DNA of 40,915 bases from Rhodospirillaceae bacterium (GTDB lineage: Bacteria; Pseudomonadota; Alphaproteobacteria; UBA7985), in assembly GCA_002711265.1 (NCBI GenBank), contig PAGB01000035.1, positions 29,000 through 69,914 of the forward strand. The letters run 5' to 3'. Below the pieces are notes generated by a model. That model was given only the letters and a program-made list of their open reading frames with translations. It did not search any database and was not told the origin of the DNA. Of this stretch, positions 1 to 7,525 are shown one piece after another. The stretch's first letter is position 1. Each line of letters opens with the position of its first letter. Made by a program: the position numbers and the translations under genes.

Positions 1-127
1 CAGCCTCGATCTGCGCCTGCTCCTCATCCTCATCGCGGATGGTGGTGGCAATATCGGCGAAGACAGCGCCCATTTCCGAGCTCTGTTCGTCCTTGGTCCC
101 AAACAGGGATTTGACCAGTTCTTTCAT
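1..127 (-). CDS. Partial hypothetical protein (N-terminal 42 residues)
   Basis: The minus strand opens with an ATG at 125-127 and stays open to the left edge of the window, so only the first 42 residues are visible. They start MKELVKSLFG and are rich in acidic residues (a DEDEEQ stretch near residues 33-38). I do not recognise the family. It lies downstream of ilvD in the same direction, with a GC-rich stem-loop between them. No strong ribosome binding site precedes the ATG, so the start is uncertain. It could be a small soluble protein; no function can be assigned from this fragment. Confidence 0.5.
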   Translation of the reverse strand, partial: MKELVKSLFGTKDEQSSEMGAVFADIATTIRDEDEEQAQIEA

Positions 128-140
128 AACTCACATGGAA

Positions 141-174
141 CCGGGCCCGGCGCTCGCTGGCGCTGCGGGCCCGG
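141..174. terminator. GC-rich stem-loop downstream of ilvD
   Basis: CCGGGCCCG (141-149) pairs with CGGGCCCGG (166-174), with an inner GCGC/GCGC pair. It lies 36 bases past the ilvD stop codon. There is no U-run on the minus strand, so it is at best a weak or Rho-assisted terminator, or an mRNA 3' end stabiliser. Confidence 0.35.
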
Positions 175-209
175 CCCGTCTCTTTCTCTCTGCCGCTACA
201 GGACCGAAA

Positions 210-1937
210 TCAGATATCGGCGTAGACGTGGGTTTCGCCCTTGGCGCCGGGGTGACAGACCGCACCCTGCTCGGCTGAACCAACCGTTTGAGCGTAGCGC
301 CAGATCGCGCCGGCGTTGTAGTTGTGCGACTGCGGCTTCCAGTCGGCGCGGCGGCTTTCCAGTTCCTCATCGCTGAGATCAACCTCGATTGTCCCCGCGA
401 CGGCATCGATGGAGATGGTGTCACCGTTGCGGAGCAGGCCGATCGGGCCTCCGACCGCCGCTTCCGGGCCGACGTGGCCGATGCAGAAGCCGCGGGTCGC
501 GCCGGAGAAGCGGCCGTCGGTGATCAGTGCCACCTTGTCGCCGCGGCCCTGACCGTAGATCGCCGCCGTGGTCGACAGCATCTCGCGCATGCCCGGCCCA
601 CCTTTCGGGCCTTCGTTGCGGATGACCAGCACTTCGCCGTCTTCGTAGTCGCCCTTCTGCACGGCGGCGAAGCAGTCTTCTTCGCACTCAAACACGCGCG
701 CGGGGCCGGTGAACTGCTGCTTGGCCATGCCCGCAACCTTCACGATAGCGCCCTCTGGCGCGAGGTTGCCGCGCAGGCCGACAACACCACCGGTTGGCGT
801 GATCGGGTTGGAAACCGGGTAGACGATCTTGTTGCCCTCGGGGAAGGCAACGGCTTCGTGGTTCTCTCCGATGGTCTTGCCGGTGACCGTGATGCAGTCG
901 GTGTGGATGTAGCCGCCTTCGATCAGCGCCTTGATCACGATCGGCACGCCGCCGATCTCGAACAGGTCCTTGGCCACGTACTTACCGCCGGGCTTGAGGT
1001 CGGCGATGTAAGGCGTGTCGCGGAAGATGTCGCAGACGTCGTGCAAGTCGAAGTCGATCCCGCACTCGTGAGCAATGGCTGGCAGGTGCAGACCGGCGTT
1101 GGTCGACCCGCCGGTTGCCGCGACCACGCGGGCGGCGTTCTCCAGCGACTTGCGGTTGACGATGTCGCGCGGGCGCAGGTTCAGCCCGATCAGGTCCATC
1201 ACCGCCTCACCCGACTTGTGGGCGTAGGTGTCGCGGATCTCGTAAGGCGCCGGTGCGCCGGCCGAGTGCGGCAGGGCGAGGCCGATGGCCTCGGACACAC
1301 AGGCCATGGTGTTGGCGGTGAACTGCGCGCCGCAGGAGCCGGCCGAAGGGCAGGCCATACACTCGAGCAGGTGCAGATCTTCGTCGTTCATCGCACCGAC
1401 AGCGTGCTGGCCGACAGCCTCGAACAGATCCTGCACGGTCACGTCCCGGCCCTTGAACGAGCCGGGCAGGATCGACCCGCCGTAAAGGAAGACCGACGGC
1501 ACGTTGAGCCGCACCATGGCCATCATCATCCCGGGCAGCGACTTGTCACAGCCGGCCAGACCGACGAGACCGTCGTAGCAGTGCCCGCGCATGGTCAGCT
1601 CGACCGAGTCAGCGATGACTTCGCGCGAGACCAGCGAGGACTTCATGCCCTCGTGACCCATGGCGATGCCGTCGGTGACGGTGATGGTGGTAAACTCGCG
1701 CGGCGTACCCTGCGCCAGCTCGACCCCGCGCTTGACGACCTGCGCCTGACGCGAAAGTGAGATGTTACAGGGGGCGGCCTCGTTCCACGTGGTGGCAACG
1801 CCGATCAGCGGGCGGGCGATCTCATCGTCACCCAGCCCCATGGCGTGAAGGTAGGAACGGTGCGGCGCCCGCTCTGGCCCGACCGTGGTGTGACGGCTTG
1901 GCAGCTTCGATTTGTCGAATTTCTTTTCTGCGCCCAT
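210..1937 (-). CDS. ilvD: Dihydroxy-acid dehydratase
   Basis: Dehydrates 2,3-dihydroxy-3-methylbutanoate and the isoleucine counterpart to the 2-keto acids, the third common step of valine, leucine and isoleucine synthesis in the cytoplasm. The 575-residue protein is full length for the family. Three cysteines at the expected spacing can bind an Fe-S cluster: C57 (APCN), C130 (AGCDKSLPG) and C202 (CPSAGSCG). This arrangement resembles the plant/mycobacterial [2Fe-2S] class rather than the E. coli CPTCGSC type; that class assignment is inference. The late motif [10 protein letters not shown] is also present. The start [10 protein letters not shown] fits the family N-terminus. The gene diverges from bpt across a 189-base gap. 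The related sugar-acid dehydratases (Edd-like) are less likely given the overall match. Confidence 0.96.
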   Translation of the reverse strand: MGAEKKFDKSKLPSRHTTVGPERAPHRSYLHAMGLGDDEIARPLIGVATTWNEAAPCNISLSRQAQVVKRGVELAQGTPREFTTITVTDGIAMGHEGMKSSLVSREVIADSVELTMRGHCYDGLVGLAGCDKSLPGMMMAMVRLNVPSVFLYGGSILPGSFKGRDVTVQDLFEAVGQHAVGAMNDEDLHLLECMACPSAGSCGAQFTANTMACVSEAIGLALPHSAGAPAPYEIRDTYAHKSGEAVMDLIGLNLRPRDIVNRKSLENAARVVAATGGSTNAGLHLPAIAHECGIDFDLHDVCDIFRDTPYIADLKPGGKYVAKDLFEIGGVPIVIKALIEGGYIHTDCITVTGKTIGENHEAVAFPEGNKIVYPVSNPITPTGGVVGLRGNLAPEGAIVKVAGMAKQQFTGPARVFECEEDCFAAVQKGDYEDGEVLVIRNEGPKGGPGMREMLSTTAAIYGQGRGDKVALITDGRFSGATRGFCIGHVGPEAAVGGPIGLLRNGDTISIDAVAGTIEVDLSDEELESRRADWKPQSHNYNAGAIWRYAQTVGSAEQGAVCHPGAKGETHVYADI

Positions 1938-2126
1938 GACGACGGACGTCCTCCCGGAGATATTTCAAGACAGTGTGACACAGTTCTAAAGGCCCTTGGC
2001 GGGCTTGGCAATTGAACCCCGGCTGCATCTCGCCGTGTTTTTGACGCGGCCGTCGGTCAGGCAGTTGTCAGACTGCGCGGTCCTGCATCTTGACGGCAGG
2101 GATGAGAGCCGCCACTTCTCTAGGCC

Positions 2127-2885
2127 ATGTCGAGAGCCAACCAGAGCTTCCTGCGCACAGACTGGTCGCAGATCGAACGGGTGTTTTACATGACCGCGCC
2201 CGCGCCCTGCCCCTACCTGCCCCACCGGACCGAGCGCAAACTTATCACCGCACTGGATTTCGGCGACGACGAATCCTTCGATCAGCTCAGTTGGTCAGGC
2301 TTCCGCCGCAGCCACGAGATCGCCTACCGCCCGGCCTGCCCGTCCTGCAACGCCTGCAAGTCGGCCCGCATCGACGTTGCCCGGCACCGGCCCTCGCGGA
2401 CGCAGGCCAAGATCATGCGCCGTAATGCCGACCTGAGCCGCAGCGCACAGCCTGCCCGGTGCAGCACCGAGCACTGGACGCTGTTCGACGGCTACATCCG
2501 ACACCGCCACGGTGATTCGGAAATGGCGCTGATGACGCCCGATGACCTGCGCATGATGATCGAGCAGACCACAGTCGAGAGTGGCCTGCTGGAATGGCGC
2601 GATGCCGAGGGCAGTCTGCGCGCCTGCATGCTGTTCGACGTCATGGCCGACGGGTTTTCTGCGGTCTACTCGTTCTTCGACACCGAAGACACCCGCCGGT
2701 CGCTGGGTACCTTCTGCATTCTCGATTCCGTCGAGCACCTCGCCGATGTCGGGCTCTCCAAGCTCTATCTGGGCTACTGGATCGAAGGTTCGACCACCAT
2801 GGACTACAAGAACCGGTTTTCCGGCGTTGAAGTGCATGACAAGGGTCAGTGGCTGGCGGTTGCATCCGAACCCGGCACGTCCTAG
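2127..2885 (+). CDS. bpt: Aspartate/glutamate leucyltransferase (Ate1-like)
   Basis: Transfers leucine from Leu-tRNA to proteins with N-terminal Asp or Glu, making them ClpS/ClpAP substrates in the N-degron pathway. The protein has 252 residues, normal for bacterial Bpt. The N-terminal segment PCPYLPHRTERK and the cysteine pair in CPSCNACKSAR are typical of the Ate1/Bpt N-domain, and the C-terminal half has the GNAT-like segment with GYWIEGSTTMDYKNRF. The start at 2127 is kept because family members have about 20 residues before the CPYLP motif. It diverges from ilvD. The ClpS and ClpA genes that would act on its products lie 19-21 kb away in the same window. Confidence 0.93.
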   Translation: MSRANQSFLRTDWSQIERVFYMTAPAPCPYLPHRTERKLITALDFGDDESFDQLSWSGFRRSHEIAYRPACPSCNACKSARIDVARHRPSRTQAKIMRRNADLSRSAQPARCSTEHWTLFDGYIRHRHGDSEMALMTPDDLRMMIEQTTVESGLLEWRDAEGSLRACMLFDVMADGFSAVYSFFDTEDTRRSLGTFCILDSVEHLADVGLSKLYLGYWIEGSTTMDYKNRFSGVEVHDKGQWLAVASEPGTS

Positions 2886-2927
2886 TTCAAGGACGCAACA
2901 CGCTTTCGAATGACTTCAGGAAACCCC

Positions 2928-4430
2928 ATGCCCCGCGTTTTCAGCCCCCGCCGTTCTATCCTGGCCCTGTTCACCCTTCTGATGACAGCCGGATTGGGGA
3001 CCGCTGGTCTGGCCTATGGTGCCGGCGGTGGTGAGGGCAAGTATCTGCCCGGGGCCGAACTGAACCTGGTGTGGATCCTGCCCTTTGTCGGCATCCTGCT
3101 ATCGATCGCGTTCATGCCGCTGTTTCTGCCGCGTATCTGGCACCATCACTTCGGCAAGATATCGCTGGGTTGGGCCGTCGCCTTCCTGCTGCCGTGCATG
3201 ATCGTCTACGGCTGGGGGACGACCTCGTTCCTCGCGTGGGAGACCGTTGCGCACGAATACCTGCCGTTCATCATCCTGCTGTTCGCCCTGTTCACCATTT
3301 CCGGCGGGGTCCGGATAAAGGGCTCGCTGGTCGGCACGCCTGCGCTGAACACCGGCATTCTGGCCATTGGCACCGTGCTCGCTTCGTTCATGGGCACCAC
3401 GGGCGCCGCCATGCTGCTGATCCGGCCGCTTTGCCGGGCCAACGACCACCGCAAGCACCGCGTCCACACCATCGTCTTCTTCATCTTTCTGGTCGCCAAT
3501 ATCGGTGGCTCGCTGTCACCGCTGGGTGACCCGCCGCTGTTCCTCGGCTTCCTCAAGGGCGTGAGCTTCTTCTGGCCGACCACGGCGATGTTCTTCCCGA
3601 TGCTGATGCTGTCGGTGCTGCTGCTGGGGCTCTACTACATCGTCGACACCGTGCTGAGCCGCCGCGAAGGCGAGACCCTGCCGATGAACAACATCGAGAC
3701 CGGCAAGGAAGGCGAGCGCCTCGGGCTGGAGGGTAGCGTGAACCTGCTGCTGCTCGCCGGGGTGGTGCTGTTCGTCCTGTACTCCGGCTTTGCCGCTGAC
3801 CTGCCGGCGCCGCTGGGGACCGAGGCCTACTTCATGCTCTACGGGGTCGATATCAAGATCGCGAACCTGATCCGTGACTTCGGCCTGCTGGGGCTGGCGG
3901 GGCTGTCGCTGATCCTGACAGCGAACGAAAGCCGGAAGCTCAACGGCTTCACCTGGTTCCCGATCATCGAGGTCGCGACCCTATTCGCCGGTATCTTCAT
4001 GACCATCATTCCCGCGCTGGCGATCCTGCGCGCGGGCTCTGAGGGTGCGCTCGGCTGGGTCATCGACGGGGTAACGCGAGCCGACGGGACACCGCTGAAC
4101 GCGGCCTACTTCTGGGCGACGGGTATCCTGTCGAGCTTCCTCGATAACGCGCCGACCTATCTGGTGTTCTTCAACACCGCGGGCGGTGATCCGGAGCAAC
4201 TGATGGGTGAGCTTTCAGGCACCCTGCTGGCGATCTCTGCGGGCGCCGTGTTCATGGGGGCGGTGACCTACATCGGTAATGCGCCGAACTTTATGGTACG
4301 CTCGATCGCAGAAGACCGCGGGATCAAGATGCCGTCTTTCTTCGGTTACATGCTGTGGTCGTGCGGTATTCTGATGCCGCTGTTCGTCGTCGTGACCTTC
4401 CTGTTCTTCAACCCGCTCAACGGCGGCTGA
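2928..4430 (+). CDS. CitMHS/NhaD-like sodium:proton antiporter
   Basis: A polytopic inner-membrane transporter of about 500 residues with 11 or more hydrophobic segments. The family (ion transporter superfamily, annotated as citrate/sodium:proton antiporter, CitMHS_2-like) probably exchanges Na+ or a carboxylate for protons; the substrate cannot be read from sequence. Conserved-looking membrane motifs are GTTGAAMLLIRPL, GGSLSPLGDPPLFLGFL and SSFLDNAPTYL, the last two being the usual paired re-entrant motifs of this superfamily. I chose the ATG at 2928 because AGGA lies 7 bases upstream; an in-frame ATG at 2910 has no ribosome binding site. The N-terminus has a cleavable-looking signal (ALFTLLMTAGLGTAGLAYGAG). 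It follows bpt by 42 bases and may be cotranscribed. Confidence 0.82.
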   Translation: MPRVFSPRRSILALFTLLMTAGLGTAGLAYGAGGGEGKYLPGAELNLVWILPFVGILLSIAFMPLFLPRIWHHHFGKISLGWAVAFLLPCMIVYGWGTTSFLAWETVAHEYLPFIILLFALFTISGGVRIKGSLVGTPALNTGILAIGTVLASFMGTTGAAMLLIRPLCRANDHRKHRVHTIVFFIFLVANIGGSLSPLGDPPLFLGFLKGVSFFWPTTAMFFPMLMLSVLLLGLYYIVDTVLSRREGETLPMNNIETGKEGERLGLEGSVNLLLLAGVVLFVLYSGFAADLPAPLGTEAYFMLYGVDIKIANLIRDFGLLGLAGLSLILTANESRKLNGFTWFPIIEVATLFAGIFMTIIPALAILRAGSEGALGWVIDGVTRADGTPLNAAYFWATGILSSFLDNAPTYLVFFNTAGGDPEQLMGELSGTLLAISAGAVFMGAVTYIGNAPNFMVRSIAEDRGIKMPSFFGYMLWSCGILMPLFVVVTFLFFNPLNGG

Positions 4431-4473
4431 CCAAGGCAGCTGACCGAGGAGGCTTATCCGGATCTGAACGCGA

Positions 4474-4929
4474 TCAGACCTTGATGGCCGTGGTCTCTTT
4501 GATCACTTCCATCGACAGGCTTGAGGTCACGTTGAACAGGTTAATCCGCCCGATAAAGCGCTTGTAGAACAGGTCGAAGTCGCGCGTGCTCGCCACCCGT
4601 ACCTTCATGATGTAGTCGACGTCGCCGGTCAGCCGGTGGCACTCGAGGATCTCCGGCATTTCATTGACGATCTCGGTGAACCGGCCCAGCCAGTCGCTGG
4701 TGTGCTGGTCGGTGCGGATCGAGATGAAGAACGTCTCCGTCAGCCCGATTTTCTGGGCGTTTAGGATGGCGACTTCACGGTCGATGACGCCGGCCGCCTT
4801 GAGCTTTTTGATGCGGTTCCAGACCGGCGATTTGGTCGAACCTATCTGCCGCGCGATTTCTTCCAGCGGCAGCGTGGCATCGAGCTGGATCAACCGAAGA
4901 ATTTTCTGGTCAGTCTCGTCTAACTGCAT
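4474..4929 (-). CDS. Lrp/AsnC family transcriptional regulator
   Basis: A 151-residue DNA-binding regulator, standard for Lrp/AsnC. The N-terminal winged helix-turn-helix (about residues 1-60) carries LDETDQKILRLIQLDA and SKSPVWNRIKKLKAAGVI; the C-terminal RAM ligand-binding domain follows, with ECHRLTGDVDYIMKV. The ATG at 4929 has GAGGAAA 4 bases upstream and matches the family start, so it was preferred to the upstream 4944 start. It is divergent from metZ across a 159-base gap and may regulate it or itself; Lrp-type proteins commonly respond to amino acids. Convergent with the antiporter gene. Confidence 0.94.
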   Translation of the reverse strand: MQLDETDQKILRLIQLDATLPLEEIARQIGSTKSPVWNRIKKLKAAGVIDREVAILNAQKIGLTETFFISIRTDQHTSDWLGRFTEIVNEMPEILECHRLTGDVDYIMKVRVASTRDFDLFYKRFIGRINLFNVTSSLSMEVIKETTAIKV

Positions 4930-5026
4930 CTGATTTCCTCGCAATTCTGTTTTGGAAAGATTTTTTCATCGCCAAACTGCAAACAGCAGAAATACAGCCG
5001 AAATTTCGCTTTTTTGTGGGAAATTA

Positions 5027-5077
5027 GCGCCTCAGGCCTAAGGTACCGAAATCACGGCGCAAGCCAAGCGATTTCGG
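5027..5077 (+). promoter_or_regulatory. Candidate H-type pseudoknot in the metZ leader
   Basis: GCGCC (5027-5031) can pair with GGCGC (5056-5060), and CCGAAATC inside the loop (5046-5053) can pair with GATTTCGG (5070-5077). The two helices interleave, giving an H-type pseudoknot with a 14-base loop 1, a 2-base junction and a 9-base loop 3. Helix 2 ends 11 bases before the metZ ATG, over the place where a Shine-Dalgarno would be. The topology resembles SAM-II, which often precedes met genes in alphaproteobacteria, but I do not see the SAM-II conserved bases. Seen: the pairing. Inferred: a regulatory role. Confidence 0.4.
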
Positions 5078-5088
5078 ACATTCCACCC

Positions 5089-6294
5089 ATGCTTGATCAC
5101 CCCGCCCGCTCCCGCTGGTCGGTCCAGACGCAATTGGTTCACGACGGCCTCGACCGCTCCGGCTTCGGGGAGACGGCTGAAGCGCTGTACCTGACCTCAG
5201 GCTATGTTTACGAGAGCGCCGAGCAGGCCGCCGACCGCTTCAGCGGCGAAGATGAGGGCTATATCTACTCACGCTACGGCAATCCGACCGTCAGCCTGTT
5301 CGAACGTCGGCTGGCCGCGCTGGAAGGCACCGAGCGCTGCGTTGCGCTGTCCAGCGGGATGGCCGCCATGTACGCCGCCCTCGCCTGCCAGCTGCGGGCG
5401 GGCGATCACGTCGTTGCATCGCGGGCGCTGTTCGGCTCGTGCCTGCAGGTCATCACCAGCCTGCTGCCCCGGCACGGCATCACCTACACCCTTGTCGACG
5501 GAACCGACCTCTCCGCGTGGGAGGCGGCTGTTAAGCCGCAGACGCGTGTGTTCTTCTGCGAAACCCCGGCCAATCCGACCCTTGCGCTGGTGGATATCGC
5601 GGCCGTCGGCGCCATTGCGCGGGCAGCAGGGGTCTGCTTCGTGGTCGACAACGCCTTCGCCTCACCTGCCGTCCAGCGCGCCGCGCCGCGGGGTGCCGAC
5701 GTGGTTACCTACTCGGCGACCAAGCATATTGATGGTCAGGGACGGTGTCTGGGCGGCGCCGTCTGCTGCTCGGAAGCTTTCTACGAGGAACATCTGCAGT
5801 TCTTCGTCCGCCACACCGGGCCGAGCCTCAGCCCCTTCAACGCGTGGACGCTGGCAAAGTCGCTGGAGACCCTCGATCTGCGCGTGTCACAGATGGCGCG
5901 CAACGCCGCCACGATCGCCGGCTTCCTCGAAACCCACCCGGGCGTCGAGCGGGTGTCTTACCCCGGCCTGCCCAGCCACCCGCAGCACGCGCTTGCCGGG
6001 CAGCAGATGACCAGCGGCGGTACGCTGGTCGCGTTTCAGGTCCAGGGCGGCCAGCCCTCGGCCTTCCGCGCCATCGATGGCCTCAACCTGATCCGGATTT
6101 CAAACAATCTGGGAGACAGCAAATCCATGGTGACCCATCCGGCCACCACGACCCACCGCGTGCTGAGCGACGAGGAGCGCTGGTCGGTTGGCATCACCAA
6201 CAATCTGGTGCGTCTGAGCGTGGGGCTTGAGCTGGCCGAAGACCTGATCACCGACCTCGATCAGGCGCTGAACCGCGCACAGCGCGAAGGTTGA
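5089..6294 (+). CDS. metZ: O-succinylhomoserine sulfhydrylase
   Basis: PLP enzyme of the Cys/Met metabolism family that makes homocysteine from O-succinylhomoserine and sulfide in methionine synthesis. The 401-residue length is typical. The PLP lysine is K212 in YSATKHIDGQGR, the MetZ signature; other family landmarks are YSRYGNPT (60-67), LSSGMAAM (88-94) and ETPANPT (158-164). I chose the ATG at 5089, which gives the usual MetZ N-terminus; a TTG at 5014 in the same frame would run through the leader structure. Nearest relatives with different substrates are cystathionine gamma-synthase and MetY, but the KHIDGQGR form favours MetZ. Convergent with odhB, only 6 bases apart. Confidence 0.93.
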   Translation: MLDHPARSRWSVQTQLVHDGLDRSGFGETAEALYLTSGYVYESAEQAADRFSGEDEGYIYSRYGNPTVSLFERRLAALEGTERCVALSSGMAAMYAALACQLRAGDHVVASRALFGSCLQVITSLLPRHGITYTLVDGTDLSAWEAAVKPQTRVFFCETPANPTLALVDIAAVGAIARAAGVCFVVDNAFASPAVQRAAPRGADVVTYSATKHIDGQGRCLGGAVCCSEAFYEEHLQFFVRHTGPSLSPFNAWTLAKSLETLDLRVSQMARNAATIAGFLETHPGVERVSYPGLPSHPQHALAGQQMTSGGTLVAFQVQGGQPSAFRAIDGLNLIRISNNLGDSKSMVTHPATTTHRVLSDEERWSVGITNNLVRLSVGLELAEDLITDLDQALNRAQREG

Positions 6295-6300
6295 CCGCGA

Positions 6301-7497
6301 CTAGACCTCGAACAGCATCCGGCTGGGGTCTTCGATGTTCTCCTTAACCTTCACCAGGAAGGTCACCGCCTCGCGGCCATCGATGATGCGATGGTCGTAG
6401 GACAGGGCCAGATACATCATCGGCCGGATCACCACTTCACCGTTCACTGCAACCGGGCGCTCTTCGATCCGGTGCATGCCCAGGATCGCGCTCTGCGGCT
6501 GGTTCAGGATCGGGGTCGACAGCATGGAGCCGTAAATCCCGCCGTTGGAGATGGTGAAGGTGCCGCCCGACATTTCCGCCATGGACAGCTTGCCGTCGCG
6601 TGCACGCTTGCCGAAATCGGCGATGGTGGACTCGATCTGGGCAAAGCCCATACGGTCTGCGTCACGGATTACCGGCACCACCAGCCCGTTCTCGGTGCCG
6701 ACGGCCACACCAATGTTGTAGTAGTTCTTGTAGATCAGGTCGGTGCCGTAAATCTCTGCGTTCACGGCCGGCAGCTCCTGCAGCGCCGCGATACAAGCCT
6801 TGGCGAAGAACGACATGAAGCCGAGCTTGATGCCGTACTTTTTCACGAAGGCATCCTGATGGCTCTTCCGCAGCGCCATGACCGCTGACATGTCGACATC
6901 GTTGAAGGTCGTGAGCATGGCCGCGGTGTTTTGGGCCTCCTTGAGCCGCCGCGCGATGGTCTGGCGCAGGCGCGACATAGGCACGATTTCTTCGGGGCCG
7001 CCGGGCTTACGGGGTGGCAGAGCGCCACCCTTGGCGTCACTGGCGGGCGCAGCCGCTGCAGACGAGGGGCTACCGCCGCCGTGGCCTTCGGGCCAGATGC
7101 CTTCCGCTGCGGCCTTGAGGGCATCTTCGGGCATGAGCCGGGTGGCTTTGGCCGCGGGTGCTGGCGCGGGCGCGGGCGCGGGTGCAGGCGCAGATGCAGA
7201 TGCAGGCTTGGCCTCTGCCGTTGGCGCAGGCGCGGCTTCGGCCTTCGCCGCAGGGGCGTCGCCAGCCTCCATCATGCCCAGGACAGCACCGACCTCGACC
7301 GTTGCACCGTTATCGACGCTGATCGCGGCGATGGTGCCGTTGGCGGGCGCAGGCACTTCGAGGGTTACCTTGTCGGTCTCCAGCTCCACCAGCGGCTCAT
7401 CCACGGCCACCGCTTCCCCCGGCTTCTTCAGCCATTGCGCAACGGTCGCTTCAGTCACGGACTCGCCCAGAACCGGGACAACAATCTCTACAGCCAT
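6301..7497 (-). CDS. odhB: 2-oxoglutarate dehydrogenase E2 (dihydrolipoyl succinyltransferase)
   Basis: Core subunit of the 2-oxoglutarate dehydrogenase complex; moves the succinyl group from E1 to CoA. The 398-residue protein has a lipoyl domain (1-76, lipoyl lysine K43 in ETDKVTLE), an Ala/Pro-rich linker, and a catalytic acyltransferase domain (about 168-398) with H369 and D373 in SYDHRIIDG. The E3-binding domain expected between them is degenerate: only a short stretch at 119-142 resembles it, followed by Gly/Ser/Ala-rich sequence. The start at 7497 has AGGAAG 8 bases upstream and begins right at the lipoyl domain. It follows odhA by 28 bases. No lpd gene follows; metZ abuts convergently. 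Confidence 0.95.
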   Translation of the reverse strand: MAVEIVVPVLGESVTEATVAQWLKKPGEAVAVDEPLVELETDKVTLEVPAPANGTIAAISVDNGATVEVGAVLGMMEAGDAPAAKAEAAPAPTAEAKPASASAPAPAPAPAPAPAAKATRLMPEDALKAAAEGIWPEGHGGGSPSSAAAAPASDAKGGALPPRKPGGPEEIVPMSRLRQTIARRLKEAQNTAAMLTTFNDVDMSAVMALRKSHQDAFVKKYGIKLGFMSFFAKACIAALQELPAVNAEIYGTDLIYKNYYNIGVAVGTENGLVVPVIRDADRMGFAQIESTIADFGKRARDGKLSMAEMSGGTFTISNGGIYGSMLSTPILNQPQSAILGMHRIEERPVAVNGEVVIRPMMYLALSYDHRIIDGREAVTFLVKVKENIEDPSRMLFEV

Positions 7498-7525
7498 GCG
7501 CTGTCTTCCTTCTGTTTCGAGCCGA

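Noticed and set aside
288-1760. 490-codon ORF opposite ilvD
   Set aside because: It is the antisense shadow of ilvD in GC-rich DNA; it has no recognisable domain and the ilvD reading has full family motifs.
5027-5077. Direct assignment of the metZ leader as a SAM-II riboswitch
   Set aside because: The pseudoknot topology fits, but conserved SAM-II bases (such as the AUAAA and GCUAAA-type stretches) are not found; kept only as a candidate structure.
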